In this document: piece after piece, positions 17,484 through 26,035 of the stretch | How positions within the stretch are numbered: position 1 is the first letter of the stretch | Layout: each line of letters starts with the position of its first letter | NCBI GenBank assembly: GCA_038237435.1 | Contig: JBBRYT010000014.1 | Coordinates: 16,681-80,680 of the forward strand | Length of the DNA stretch: 64,000 bases | Origin: JACCTI01 sp038237435 | Lineage (GTDB): Bacteria > Verrucomicrobiota > Verrucomicrobiia > Chthoniobacterales > UBA10450 | Reading direction: 5' to 3' | Position numbers and translations under genes: made by a program | The notes under the pieces: generated by a model | Told to the model about the DNA's origin: nothing | The model's input: only the letters and a program-made list of their open reading frames with translations | The model's database searches: none

Positions 17484-19073
17484 ATGGAACCGCAATTCTA
17501 TAACTCAGTCACTACACGCCGGAAATTCATTCGCCAAGCGGCTTGCGCTGCGCTTGGCACGGCGGCTCTTACGAATACAATTCGCGATCTGCGTTTCATT
17601 AATGCGGCGATGGCGCAGACCGGCGTTGCTGACTACAAAGCGCTCGTCTGTATCTTTCTGGCCGGCGGGAACGACGCGAACAATCTCTTTATCCCGACCG
17701 ACCCGACCGAGTATGCCAGTTACTCTACTATCCGCACGCCCTCGTTAGCTATCCCGAATGTCGATGGCAGCGGCGCCACCGCGCTCGCCTTAAATCCTCT
17801 CAGCAGTGACGGGCATACTTATGGTTTGCATCCGGCTTGTCCGGAGTTGCGCGGCATGTTCAACGGCGCGCCCATGTCGGTGAATGGGACGACTAACAAC
17901 GGCAAGCTCGCCGCGCTCTTTAACACCGGCACGCTGGTTTATCCTCTGACCAAAGCTCAGTATAATAATAAAAGCGTTGCCACACCGCCGCAGCTCTTCT
18001 CCCACAGCGATCAAGTAACGCAGTGGCAGACTTCCATTCCAGATCGTCCGCCTTCCACTGGTTGGGGTGGACGTTGCGCGGACTTGATGGACACAGTCAA
18101 TCCGCGCAATGGCAATGCCGCGGTCTTGTCGTTAGCTATTTCGCTCGCGGGCGCGAATACCTTCGAAGTAGGCGGTGTGGTGCAACAGTACTCTGTCGGC
18201 ACCGGTGGCGTAGTCTCGATCACATCGTATAACCCGCCCGCCGGCCCTCCGAACGGACGCACGCTTGCTTTCAACAGCATTCTCGGCATCGACGAAATCC
18301 AGTCGAACATGTTGTTGCAGAACTATGCCCTCGCGCTCGACCATTCCATTGCCACTGGCACCGGGCTTTCGGCTTCGCTCGGTAATTCGACGCTTCTCGC
18401 CCCTTACTTCAATGTCGCGGCAAATTTCCCTGCCATCGTCGTTCCGAACGGCGGGAACAGTTTTAACTCTGGCTTGATGTCGCAATTAAAGATGATCGCG
18501 CGCATCATCGACGCTGGCTACCGAAGCGTCGCGCAAGGGGGCCTCGGGATGAAACGGCAGATCTTCTTCTGCCAGGTCGGCGGCTACGACACTCACACCG
18601 CGCAAACCAACAACGCCGGCAGTACGACGGTCGATAACTCAAAAGTGATTCTCGGTTCGCAGGCTAACCTCTTTGCCGAGCTCAGCCAGAGTTTGAATGC
18701 CTTTCAGTGTGCCATGCACAAAATCGGCGTGCAGTACGGGGACGCGAATTTCGAAAACCATGTTACGGCTTTCACCAACAGCGATTTCGGCCGCACGTTC
18801 CCGAGTAACTTGTTGGGTAGCGATCACGGGTGGGGGAGTCATCACCTCGTTATGGGCGGGGCGGTCAACGGACAGCGCACTTTCGGCAAATGGCCTACTC
18901 TGGCCGTCGGCGGACCAGACGATACCAGCACCGGCCGCTGGATTCCTACCACCTCGGTCGATCAATTCGCCGCTACCCTGGCGAAATGGTTCGGGGTCGA
19001 TGCCAACAAGATGAGCACCGTTTTTCCTAATCTCGGACGTTTCGCCGTTCCCGATCTTGGCTTCATGACCTAA
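17484..19073 (+). CDS. DUF1501 family secreted protein with Tat signal
   Basis: 529 residues. The N-terminus has a twin-arginine motif, TTRRKFIRQAACAALGTAALT, so export by the Tat route in folded form is expected. The body matches the DUF1501/sulfatase-like family: VCIFLAGGNDANNLFIP near the start, HPACPELRGMFN, LFSHSDQVTQWQT, IFFCQVGGYDTHTAQ, TNSDFGRTFPSN and DHGWGSHHLVMGG. These Asp/His clusters resemble the metal site of alkaline-phosphatase-fold enzymes. It starts 2 bases after the DUF1800 stop, so the two are surely co-translated and probably act together at the cell surface. No substrate is established. Confidence 0.88.
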   Translation: MEPQFYNSVTTRRKFIRQAACAALGTAALTNTIRDLRFINAAMAQTGVADYKALVCIFLAGGNDANNLFIPTDPTEYASYSTIRTPSLAIPNVDGSGATALALNPLSSDGHTYGLHPACPELRGMFNGAPMSVNGTTNNGKLAALFNTGTLVYPLTKAQYNNKSVATPPQLFSHSDQVTQWQTSIPDRPPSTGWGGRCADLMDTVNPRNGNAAVLSLAISLAGANTFEVGGVVQQYSVGTGGVVSITSYNPPAGPPNGRTLAFNSILGIDEIQSNMLLQNYALALDHSIATGTGLSASLGNSTLLAPYFNVAANFPAIVVPNGGNSFNSGLMSQLKMIARIIDAGYRSVAQGGLGMKRQIFFCQVGGYDTHTAQTNNAGSTTVDNSKVILGSQANLFAELSQSLNAFQCAMHKIGVQYGDANFENHVTAFTNSDFGRTFPSNLLGSDHGWGSHHLVMGGAVNGQRTFGKWPTLAVGGPDDTSTGRWIPTTSVDQFAATLAKWFGVDANKMSTVFPNLGRFAVPDLGFMT

Positions 19074-19109
19074 GCCGGGTTCGGAAGCAACCACTCGTTA
19101 GGCAAAGCC

Positions 19110-19709
19110 ATGGCCATCCCGAAGCGACTGCGGCGGCCGCTTATTCCATCGATCGTTGTTCTCATCGCCTTAGGTGTCTGGGCCGAAATTTGGTATAGCC
19201 GGCAATCAACAACTTCCGCCCCCGAATCATCCCCAACTCCCGGACCACCGAGCAGCCTAACGAGTGGTTCATCAGCTCCGCCGATGGCGGAAGCGGCGGT
19301 CTCTAGCGCCCCGCGCGTTCCCACACCGCTGCCCCGTAGCTCGAAGCCGGTTCAAACTCCGAACCCGAACACTGTCCTAAATACGAAACAGGATGAATTC
19401 GCGCCGCCGGATCAGGAAGCGATGATCGAGGTCGATAAAGTGAGTCTAATGATTCGCGATTACCGCTCCATCGCGGGCGAGAATCCCGTCGGTACCAATG
19501 CCGAGATCATGGCTGCCCTCATGGGCGGCAATCCAAAACAAGCGAAGCTCGGTCCGCCCGAAGGTGTGAAATTAAACGAGAAGGGCGAAGTGATCGATCG
19601 TTGGGGCACTCCGTATTTTTTCCACCAGCTCTCGCGCGACCACATGGAAATCCGCTCGGCTGGTCCCGATAAAGTCCTCTGGACGGACGACGATCCCGTC
19701 ATCCATTAG
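19110..19709 (+). CDS. Membrane-anchored protein with GspG-like C-terminus
   Basis: 199 residues. An N-terminal TM helix (LIPSIVVLIALGVWAEIWY) is followed by a low-complexity Ser/Pro/Thr linker of about 60 residues. The C-terminal 80 residues end in GEVIDRWGTPYFFHQLSRDHMEIRSAGPDKVLWTDDDPV. This is the pattern of the type II secretion major pseudopilin GspG C-terminal domain, where DxWGxPY and the SAGPD/DDD calcium loop are typical. The prepilin cleavage motif is absent, so it is not a standard pseudopilin. It follows the DUF1501 gene, with a GCCTAACGAGT word in the spacer (19093-19103). Confidence 0.68.
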   Translation: MAIPKRLRRPLIPSIVVLIALGVWAEIWYSRQSTTSAPESSPTPGPPSSLTSGSSAPPMAEAAVSSAPRVPTPLPRSSKPVQTPNPNTVLNTKQDEFAPPDQEAMIEVDKVSLMIRDYRSIAGENPVGTNAEIMAALMGGNPKQAKLGPPEGVKLNEKGEVIDRWGTPYFFHQLSRDHMEIRSAGPDKVLWTDDDPVIH

Positions 19710-19710
19710 C

Positions 19711-21024
19711 TCACGGCAAAACATATTCTGCGCCTTCGCGTGCAGCCGTGACTTTCAGCGTCGCATTTTTCTCACGCACTTTTTCTTTCGCGTGCGCAAC
19801 CATTTCATCGATTTTTGCGTCGTTATGGTCGGGATCGTGATGGAATAGAAAAAGCTGTTTTACGTTCGCGCGGATGGCGAGATCGACCGTGTCATCTGCG
19901 CAGGTATGGCCCCAGCCTCGGCGCGTTTCGTATTCGGCTAGGTCGTATTGCGAATCGGCCATCACCACCGCCGCGTCGCGCAGAAAGTCGATCGCCTGTT
20001 CGTCCTGCAGGCGCGCGTGTTCCAAACCGGCGGCGGAAGTTTCTCCAGCGGCCCGTTGTCGTTCTACTTCGGAACGCTCGTAGGCCTCGTGATCCGGCAG
20101 GTAAACGATATCGCCCGAACCAGTCGTTAGGCGATAACCCAGACAAATTCCCGGGTGGTTCGCGAACATCGAGCGGATCTTGATTCCACCGAGATCGAAT
20201 TCCATCTCTTCCAATTCCTCAAAAGTGACGCGACTCGCCATTTGATTGAGGCCGACCGGGAAAAATGCACTTTGCATTTGCTCGAAAAGCGCGCCGCGCA
20301 ATCCGTGCACCGCACCTTCAAAACCGAGAATACGAATGTTGACGCGTGGGTTGTAGGCCGGCATGAAAAACGGAAAGCCCTGGATGTGGTCCCAATGTGT
20401 GTGCGTGACCAGCATGGTGATGTTGACCGGCATGTCGCGGAACTCTTTCATGAGCGATTGGCCAAGGCGCCGAATGCCCGAGCCCGCGTCGAGGATGATC
20501 ACTTGATTGCCGATGCGCACTTCCACGCAGGAAGTGTTGCCACCTGTGATGGCGGTGTCCGCGCCTGGTGTCGGAATCGATCCGCGCACGCCCCAGAAAC
20601 GAATCAAGGTCGGCCCGGTGGGCGCTTTCGTTGCCTCCGGCTTAGCGGCGGCAGCGCCGGCGCCGTTGGTGCATTTTTCCAAAACGCGCAACAACTCTGC
20701 CGGCTCGATCGGCTTAACCAGATAATCATCCGCGCCCGCGGCGAAGGCGCTGTCACGATCGTTGGCGAAACCGCTCACGCTCGTCAGGACTACGCGCGTG
20801 TGATTCAGATCTTTTTGTTCGCGAATCGCGCTGCAGACTTTGAAGCCATTTCTTTTCGGCGTGCGTAAGGCGCAGAGCACCGCGGCCGGTTGATGTTTCA
20901 GGGCCAGCTCAAAACCCGCTTCGCCATTATCCGCTTCGAAAACCCGCCAGCCCTGTCCGGTGAGCGATTGCGAAATGAGCGCCCGCGTCAGCGCGTCGTT
21001 GTCGATCAGGACGAGCTCTTTCAT
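19711..21024 (-). CDS. Pseudo-receiver fused to metallo-beta-lactamase-fold hydrolase
   Basis: 437 residues from the ATG at 21024, which overlaps the kinase stop by one base (TGATG). Residues 1-118 form a receiver domain: acidic pair in LIDND, conserved Thr in VLTSVSG and Lys in DDYLVKP are present. The phospho-acceptor aspartate is replaced by alanine (AVLCALRTPKRNG, where VLLDLxxP is expected); I checked this in the codons. From about residue 130 comes an MBL domain: RFWGVRGSIPTPG, GGNTSCVEV, LDAGSGIRRLG, the zinc motif HTHWDH and FHHDPDHND. This MBL branch includes class II cyclic nucleotide phosphodiesterases and PhnP-like enzymes. Output by hydrolysis of a small molecule is inferred. Confidence 0.88.
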   Translation of the reverse strand: MKELVLIDNDALTRALISQSLTGQGWRVFEADNGEAGFELALKHQPAAVLCALRTPKRNGFKVCSAIREQKDLNHTRVVLTSVSGFANDRDSAFAAGADDYLVKPIEPAELLRVLEKCTNGAGAAAAKPEATKAPTGPTLIRFWGVRGSIPTPGADTAITGGNTSCVEVRIGNQVIILDAGSGIRRLGQSLMKEFRDMPVNITMLVTHTHWDHIQGFPFFMPAYNPRVNIRILGFEGAVHGLRGALFEQMQSAFFPVGLNQMASRVTFEELEEMEFDLGGIKIRSMFANHPGICLGYRLTTGSGDIVYLPDHEAYERSEVERQRAAGETSAAGLEHARLQDEQAIDFLRDAAVVMADSQYDLAEYETRRGWGHTCADDTVDLAIRANVKQLFLFHHDPDHNDAKIDEMVAHAKEKVREKNATLKVTAAREGAEYVLP

Positions 21025-22118
21025 CACGCCACCTTGGGCAGGCGAATCCAGAAACAATTTCCGCCCGCGGCGACCGGTTCGCAGCCAATTTCACCGCCGC
21101 CGCTTTCCACGATCAAGCGACAGAAGTGCAGTCGCAGAGTCGACGGTTGCGCAGCCGCTGACGCCATCTCGGGTTTAGCGAACATATCCGCGCAAGCATC
21201 GGCCGAAACCGGTGCGCCGCTGTCTTCGATGGAAATGGTGAACGATCGCTCCCCATCTTCCGTGCGAAAGGAAATTGCACCGCCGGGCGGAGTTCGTTCG
21301 ATCGCATTCTCGAAAAGATTTGCGATGACGCGCTCAAGATGATTTTGGCCTAACGAGACCTTGCTTGCGCCGACCGTCACAGGTCGCGACAATCGAATCT
21401 TCTTCTCGTTGCATAAAGGAGTGATCATCTCGAAGGCGCGATCAATTGCGCTTTGCACGTCCGCGTTCGCCTGGGCGCCGTTTTGTCCGAAAAGTCCGTT
21501 TAACTCATCGGCGAAAACGTCCAGCACTTTATGAATGAGCGCTTGTTGTGCCTCCGTCGCACGTGAGGCCAGCCCAAGGAGTAACTGGCCTTTGGGTGAA
21601 GTCGTTTCCATTTCGAGCAGCCGCAGCGAAGTGATGACGTTGCCGAGCGCAGCCGTCATATCTTCGGCCACGCAATGCAGCAAAATTTCTTTTTTCTGGA
21701 TTTCGGAATTGAGCCGCTGATGCGCGATAATTGTTTCCCGTGCTTTTTGTAGGACCGCTTTCTTCGCTGCGAATGCTTCGCCGAGTTTTTCCAGGAGAAG
21801 AAGCGACTGGCTATCACGCGTCAGTGCCGTGGCTTCGAGTTCTATCTTCTGTCCGTGCTCATCCTGTTCTACCCAGGGGCCCGAACCCGCGCGGGTCTCG
21901 CCGCCCGCCCGCCAACATTCGTCGGCATCAATCAGGAAGTTTTCCAGAAACAATGAAACGCCGGAGTCTAACGAGTCCTCGCCCGATGCGATTTTCGGCC
22001 AAAGCGCTTGCAGCCAGGACGGTGCTCGGCCGTTCACGCGCAGTGCTCCGGAGGGTTCGCGTACGAAAAGCGCGTAGCCCAGTGCCTGCAGAACGGAATT
22101 CGCCGGCGAGACACTCAT
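21024..22118 (-). CDS. Soluble histidine-kinase-like protein
   Basis: 364 residues. No TM helices are seen. Residues 1-100 look like a PAS-type sensor, then a helical linker (LEKLGEAFAAKKAVLQKARETIIAHQRLNSEIQ). A weak H-box follows, with a histidine in EILLHCVAEDMTAALGNV. The ATPase part has an N-box (LFENAIERTPPGG) and a G1 box (IEDSGAP), but the G2 glycines are poorly kept (STLRLHFCRLIVESGGG). Activity is plausible but not certain. It sits between the GTPase and the pseudo-receiver/MBL gene, whose receiver cannot accept phosphate at the usual site. Confidence 0.78.
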   Translation of the reverse strand: MSVSPANSVLQALGYALFVREPSGALRVNGRAPSWLQALWPKIASGEDSLDSGVSLFLENFLIDADECWRAGGETRAGSGPWVEQDEHGQKIELEATALTRDSQSLLLLEKLGEAFAAKKAVLQKARETIIAHQRLNSEIQKKEILLHCVAEDMTAALGNVITSLRLLEMETTSPKGQLLLGLASRATEAQQALIHKVLDVFADELNGLFGQNGAQANADVQSAIDRAFEMITPLCNEKKIRLSRPVTVGASKVSLGQNHLERVIANLFENAIERTPPGGAISFRTEDGERSFTISIEDSGAPVSADACADMFAKPEMASAAAQPSTLRLHFCRLIVESGGGEIGCEPVAAGGNCFWIRLPKVA

Positions 22119-22121
22119 TCG

Positions 22122-22619
22122 TTAGGCCGCGATCATCATTCGCGCCAACTCAGCGAACGCTTCTTCCACGCCCGCGCCTTCTTTCGCGCTCGTCTTGATC
22201 GTTCTCCAGTTACGACTCGTTAGGCCAGCGATATCGGTCTCGTTCACTTCCCATTGCGGCGCGAGATCCGCTTTGTTCAACGCCAAAATGAATGGTGCGT
22301 TCGGAATCGTCTCTGCCACGCGCGTCTGAATTTCGAGAATTTGCTCAAAGGTGACGCGGCGCGTCCCATCGGCCACGAGCAGATATCCGCTCGTCCCGCG
22401 CAGGTACGATGTTTGCAGCCGTTGAAAATCATCGTCGCCCGCGAGATCCCAGATCATCAGCGTCACTTCATTGCCGTCCAGTTGGACCGTCTTCTTGTCG
22501 ATCTTCACTCCGACGGTCGTCAGATATTTGTCGGAGAAAATGCTGTGCACGAATTTCGAAACGAGGCTCGTTTTGCCGACGCCGGAAGCGCCTATCATGC
22601 AGACTTTTTTTTGAATCAC
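22122..22619 (-). CDS. Rab-like small GTPase
   Basis: 165 residues from a GTG. All G motifs are visible: G1 GASGVGKTS, G3 DLAGDDDF (eukaryotic Rab has DTAGQE, so the catalytic Gln position is Asp), G4 NKAD and G5 TSAK. This is a Ras/Rab/MglA-related bacterial GTPase with no membrane anchor of its own. It starts 4 bases after the OmpA gene stops. Its TAA stop lies inside a GCCTAACGAAT word and is followed 3 bases later by the ATG of the kinase gene. Confidence 0.88.
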   Translation of the reverse strand: MIQKKVCMIGASGVGKTSLVSKFVHSIFSDKYLTTVGVKIDKKTVQLDGNEVTLMIWDLAGDDDFQRLQTSYLRGTSGYLLVADGTRRVTFEQILEIQTRVAETIPNAPFILALNKADLAPQWEVNETDIAGLTSRNWRTIKTSAKEGAGVEEAFAELARMMIAA

Positions 22620-22623
22620 GACG

Positions 22624-24735
22624 CTAGGGTTGAATGAAAATGCGCAAAGCCACGCGCCGGTCCGACTGTTCCGGTTGTGGTTTTTCGCCGGGACCCGGAG
22701 GCGGTGGCGCCCCCAAGCCCAACGACTTCATCTTTCCCCCGTCTAGCCCGCATGAAATGAGAAAATTGCGGACGGCCTCCGCGCGTCGTTTGCTCAAATC
22801 GACATTGGACGCTTCGCTGCCAATCGCGTCGGCATAGCCGCGAATCTCGAGATCGACGTTTACGCCCATGCGTTGCGCGGCCGCAAAACAACGCCGGATC
22901 TCATCGGGCAAACGCGAGAGCGCGGCGAATCCTTCCGTGGCGAAGTTGTCTTTGTTCACCAAAAAATAAACGTAGGCGCTTTCGATGACCGACTTCGATT
23001 GCTGGAAGGAACGTTGATCCGTGTCTTCGATCTTCAGATCATCGACCGCGCGAATTCCCGGAATCTCCGTCGCGCCGCGGCGCACGCGATCGAGCCACGC
23101 ATGCGATGCTTCGCCTGTCAGGGTTAAACGACCCGCTTCAACATTTACATTCACCGTGTCTGGTAATCCGAAGCGATCCTGGAAACGTTGCAGAACGAGC
23201 TTGGGATCGAATTCCACCAGGAGATCGTTGCCGTTGATCGTAGTGACACCGGGAATTTTCGTCGCGCCTTCGCGCATGGGCGCGATCCATTCGTAGGGCG
23301 CACTCCCAACCAGAGTGAGCGTTTCATTCGCCACCACGGCCTTGACCGTCGCAGGCAAAGGAAAGGCGGATTTGAAACGCTCGAGCGTTGATCCTGGATC
23401 GTAGATCGTTTTCAAATCGTGCTCGTTGATGGAAACGACGCCCGGAATCTGCGCGCCTTCGCGACGCACGCGCTCGATCCACTCGTAAGGCACTCGCCCG
23501 GAAATTTGCGCGATGCCGTTTTCGATCGATAACTGCAAATCCTTCGGTATGCCAAAACGCTGCCCGAATCGTCGCCGAATAATTGCCGGATCAACCGCGA
23601 AATAATTTTTCCAACTGAAGTGGATCCGCTGCGGATTCAGACGCGAATCTTTCGCGAGGGTCGCAGGATCGGTTGCCAACGGGTCGCGCATTCCGTTGAT
23701 GCGCGATTTGCCGAACCAGTGATGTGCCGCCGAGGTCACGGCAATTCCCGGCTCGCCGTTCAGCCGATGCAGAAAATTGCGCCAACGGAAATGACTTTGC
23801 AGAGCGAAGAGAGACGCGATTGAAATCAGCGCCGCGAGAATTCCCAAGACGAGCCAGGCGCGCGTCGGATGTCTGGCGCCGTTTTTTTCGCGCGCATATT
23901 GCGCACGTAAGCAGCTTTCTAATTCCGGCCGCAGCGCGTGGAAGGGCGCGGTGTCACCGTTAAAATTCGCCAGCGCACCGCCTTCCATAATGTGCGCACT
24001 CTCGACCGTTTCCTCTAGGGTGGTGCGCAATTCACGCGGCGGATTTCCGCGAATGACCGCCGCGATATAGGCATGCCGCCCCGGCGCAATCCAGACCTGC
24101 AGTTCGCCGATGCGAAATTCTTCCAGCGCGGAATCTTCGCCGGTCTTGAATGAGTCGCGCGCGAAATCTTGGATCGCGCTCAACATGCTCGCGACCATGT
24201 CGGAATCCTGCGTGGCGGTCGGATCGGCCGCGACATGCAGCAACGACATGCTCGTTTCGCGATGAATCAGAAAGAGTTGTTCGACCCGATAAACGAGACT
24301 GCGCAACATCACCACTTCGGCGAAATTTTTGCCGGTGCGCGCCGCCTCCAGCCGCCACTTCAAACCTTGCCAGGAAAACGTGTGCGCGAGCGTTTGGTTT
24401 AACGACTGCAACAAACGTCGAAAACTTTCCGCGATCGATCGTCGCACCATCGGGCCCAGAATTGGATGAAGGGCATCGACAAAGACTTTCGGGTTCGCAC
24501 TGATCGATTGGCGCACCGATCCTTCCACCGCCGGCTGCAAGGCGCGTCCCAATTCTTCGCCGTGCGCCTGACTGATCTTGAGCGATTGCGGCAACACGTG
24601 CGCGACTTCACGCGCACGAAGTTGTTGGTCTGCCAGGCGCTCGCGCAAATGCGCCAGCTCCTCGCGTTCCTTGCGCAGGAGCAGGCGGCGAAGCTCCTCG
24701 AGCTCCTCCGGCGAATTTTGCGAGGCGCGCATCAA
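22624..24735 (-). CDS. OmpA-family membrane protein with longin/roadblock-like and BON-like regions
   Basis: 703 residues. Residues 1-60 are a charged coiled coil (EELEELRRLLLRKEREELAHLRERL). Residues 140-280 (YRVEQLFLIHRETSMSLLHVAAD, DMVASMLSAIQDFARDSF, ELQVWIAPGRHAYIAAVIRG) resemble the roadblock/longin-type domain seen next to Ras-like GTPases. One TM helix spans about 293-312. Three BON-like repeats follow (EWIERVRREGAQIPGVVSI, EWIAPMREGATKIPGVTTI, AWLDRVRRGATEIPGIRAV). An OmpA peptidoglycan-binding domain closes the protein (LEIRGYADAIGSEASNVDLSKRRAEAVRNFL). The cytoplasmic N-half probably contacts the GTPase and the periplasmic C-half the cell wall. Neighbours are 4 and 11 bases away. 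Confidence 0.85.
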   Translation of the reverse strand: MMRASQNSPEELEELRRLLLRKEREELAHLRERLADQQLRAREVAHVLPQSLKISQAHGEELGRALQPAVEGSVRQSISANPKVFVDALHPILGPMVRRSIAESFRRLLQSLNQTLAHTFSWQGLKWRLEAARTGKNFAEVVMLRSLVYRVEQLFLIHRETSMSLLHVAADPTATQDSDMVASMLSAIQDFARDSFKTGEDSALEEFRIGELQVWIAPGRHAYIAAVIRGNPPRELRTTLEETVESAHIMEGGALANFNGDTAPFHALRPELESCLRAQYAREKNGARHPTRAWLVLGILAALISIASLFALQSHFRWRNFLHRLNGEPGIAVTSAAHHWFGKSRINGMRDPLATDPATLAKDSRLNPQRIHFSWKNYFAVDPAIIRRRFGQRFGIPKDLQLSIENGIAQISGRVPYEWIERVRREGAQIPGVVSINEHDLKTIYDPGSTLERFKSAFPLPATVKAVVANETLTLVGSAPYEWIAPMREGATKIPGVTTINGNDLLVEFDPKLVLQRFQDRFGLPDTVNVNVEAGRLTLTGEASHAWLDRVRRGATEIPGIRAVDDLKIEDTDQRSFQQSKSVIESAYVYFLVNKDNFATEGFAALSRLPDEIRRCFAAAQRMGVNVDLEIRGYADAIGSEASNVDLSKRRAEAVRNFLISCGLDGGKMKSLGLGAPPPPGPGEKPQPEQSDRRVALRIFIQP

Positions 24736-24746
24736 AAGCGCCTGCG

Positions 24747-25319
24747 CTATGAACCGATCGGAACGCGGAATTCGCCTTTCAGGCGCAGCGAAAGCTCGCT
24801 CAGCATTTCCGCCAGCTGGTCCTTCGCCGTCATGCTGTTGCGGATCTGTGTGGTTTCGTGATCCAAACCGGCGCGGAGCTGGTCGTGCTTATCTTTGATT
24901 TCGCCGCTCAACGCTTTCGAATGATCGAGCAGCTGCTGGCGTAGATCGCGAAATTCCTTCGCCATCTGGCCATCAAGATTCGTCAGGCGCTCATTCAAGT
25001 GCTGCCCGGTTTCGCCGAGATCGCGGCCGAGTTTTTCGAGGTGCTGGTTGCGCGCGTTTTGTTCACTGGTCAGGCGATGGCCTAAGGACTCCGTCTCGCC
25101 GCGCATGAAAGCTTCCATGGCCTCGAGACGTTTCTGGATTTCCCAACGGAGATTGTTCGCTTCCAGCGTGAGCCGCTCCTCCAATTTTTGAAAACGCGCG
25201 TCGTAATCGCGCATTTGCGGACCAAAAAGAATGTCACGAATCCGATCGACATTTTGCGTTTCATCAACCGGCCCGCCGGTGCCTTGGTCTTGCTGCTGAA
25301 CTTCTGAGGGATTGATCAT
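24747..25319 (-). CDS. Coiled-coil protein, first gene of the GTPase operon
   Basis: 190 residues. After a polar N-terminus comes VDRIRDILFGPQMRDYDARFQKLEERL, followed by nearly unbroken heptad-rich helix to about residue 175. The opening segment resembles coiled-coil proteins that I recall next to OmpA/GTPase genes in cyanobacteria, but I could not check this. No TM helix, no enzyme motif. The stop is 11 bases before the OmpA gene, so it is the promoter-proximal member of the five-gene operon. A scaffolding or adaptor role is inferred. Confidence 0.72.
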   Translation of the reverse strand: MINPSEVQQQDQGTGGPVDETQNVDRIRDILFGPQMRDYDARFQKLEERLTLEANNLRWEIQKRLEAMEAFMRGETESLGHRLTSEQNARNQHLEKLGRDLGETGQHLNERLTNLDGQMAKEFRDLRQQLLDHSKALSGEIKDKHDQLRAGLDHETTQIRNSMTAKDQLAEMLSELSLRLKGEFRVPIGS

Positions 25320-25381
25320 TTTGAACTAGATTGGGGTTCTTATTCCTCTAGCAAAAATGGCCCGCAGAAGCAATCTCGGTC

Positions 25382-26026
25382 TCAGGCTAAAGCGGAAATA
25401 GCTCTGTGGAAGACAGACTCGATTTCATCAGCCGATTCAACCGTTACCTTCAAATCGCGCAGGTGGCCATCGTTCAATCCGTAGATCCAGCCATGCACGG
25501 CCAGCTCCTGCCCGCGTTCCCAGGCGTCGCGCGTGATCGTTGTCTGACAGACATTCGCGACCTGCTCGATGACATTCAATTCGCACAGACGATCGGCTGC
25601 TTCCGTCTCACTTTGAGCACTCGTTAGGCGGCTCTCATATTTTTGCCGGACATCCTGCACGTGGCGCAGCCAGTTGTCGCTCAGGCCGAGGCGGTCGCGC
25701 CGCAAGGCCGCGAGCACGCCGCTGCATCCATAATGTCCGCAAACGATGATGTGACTCACCTTCAGCATATCGACGGCGAACTGCATGACCGACAAACAAT
25801 TGAGATCTGTGTGCACGACGAGATTGGCGATGTTGCGATGCACGAATAGTTCACCGGGAAGAAGTCCCACGATTTGGTTGGCCGGTACTCGACTGTCGGA
25901 ACATCCGATCCACAAATATTTTGGAAACTGCTGCTGGGAGAGATCGACGAAAAAATTCGGATCCTGCTCCCGAAGGCGGGCCGCCCAGGCTTTATTGTTC
26001 TGGAAAAGTTCAGCGAGGTCGCGCAT
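25382..26026 (-). CDS. can: Beta-class carbonic anhydrase
   Basis: 214 residues from the ATG at 26026 (MRDLAELFQNN); a GTG two codons upstream is possible. Zinc ligands are in CSDSR (Cys and the Asp-Arg dyad) and HYGCSG (His, Cys). WIGCSDSRVPANQIVGLLPGELFVHRNIANLV is typical of the Can/CynT clade. It interconverts CO2 and bicarbonate in the cytoplasm. It follows the GFA gene on the same strand with about 9 bases between; the spacer is largely a GCCTAACGAGT word. Confidence 0.95.
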   Translation of the reverse strand: MRDLAELFQNNKAWAARLREQDPNFFVDLSQQQFPKYLWIGCSDSRVPANQIVGLLPGELFVHRNIANLVVHTDLNCLSVMQFAVDMLKVSHIIVCGHYGCSGVLAALRRDRLGLSDNWLRHVQDVRQKYESRLTSAQSETEAADRLCELNVIEQVANVCQTTITRDAWERGQELAVHGWIYGLNDGHLRDLKVTVESADEIESVFHRAISALA

Positions 26027-26035
26027 TAGCACTCG

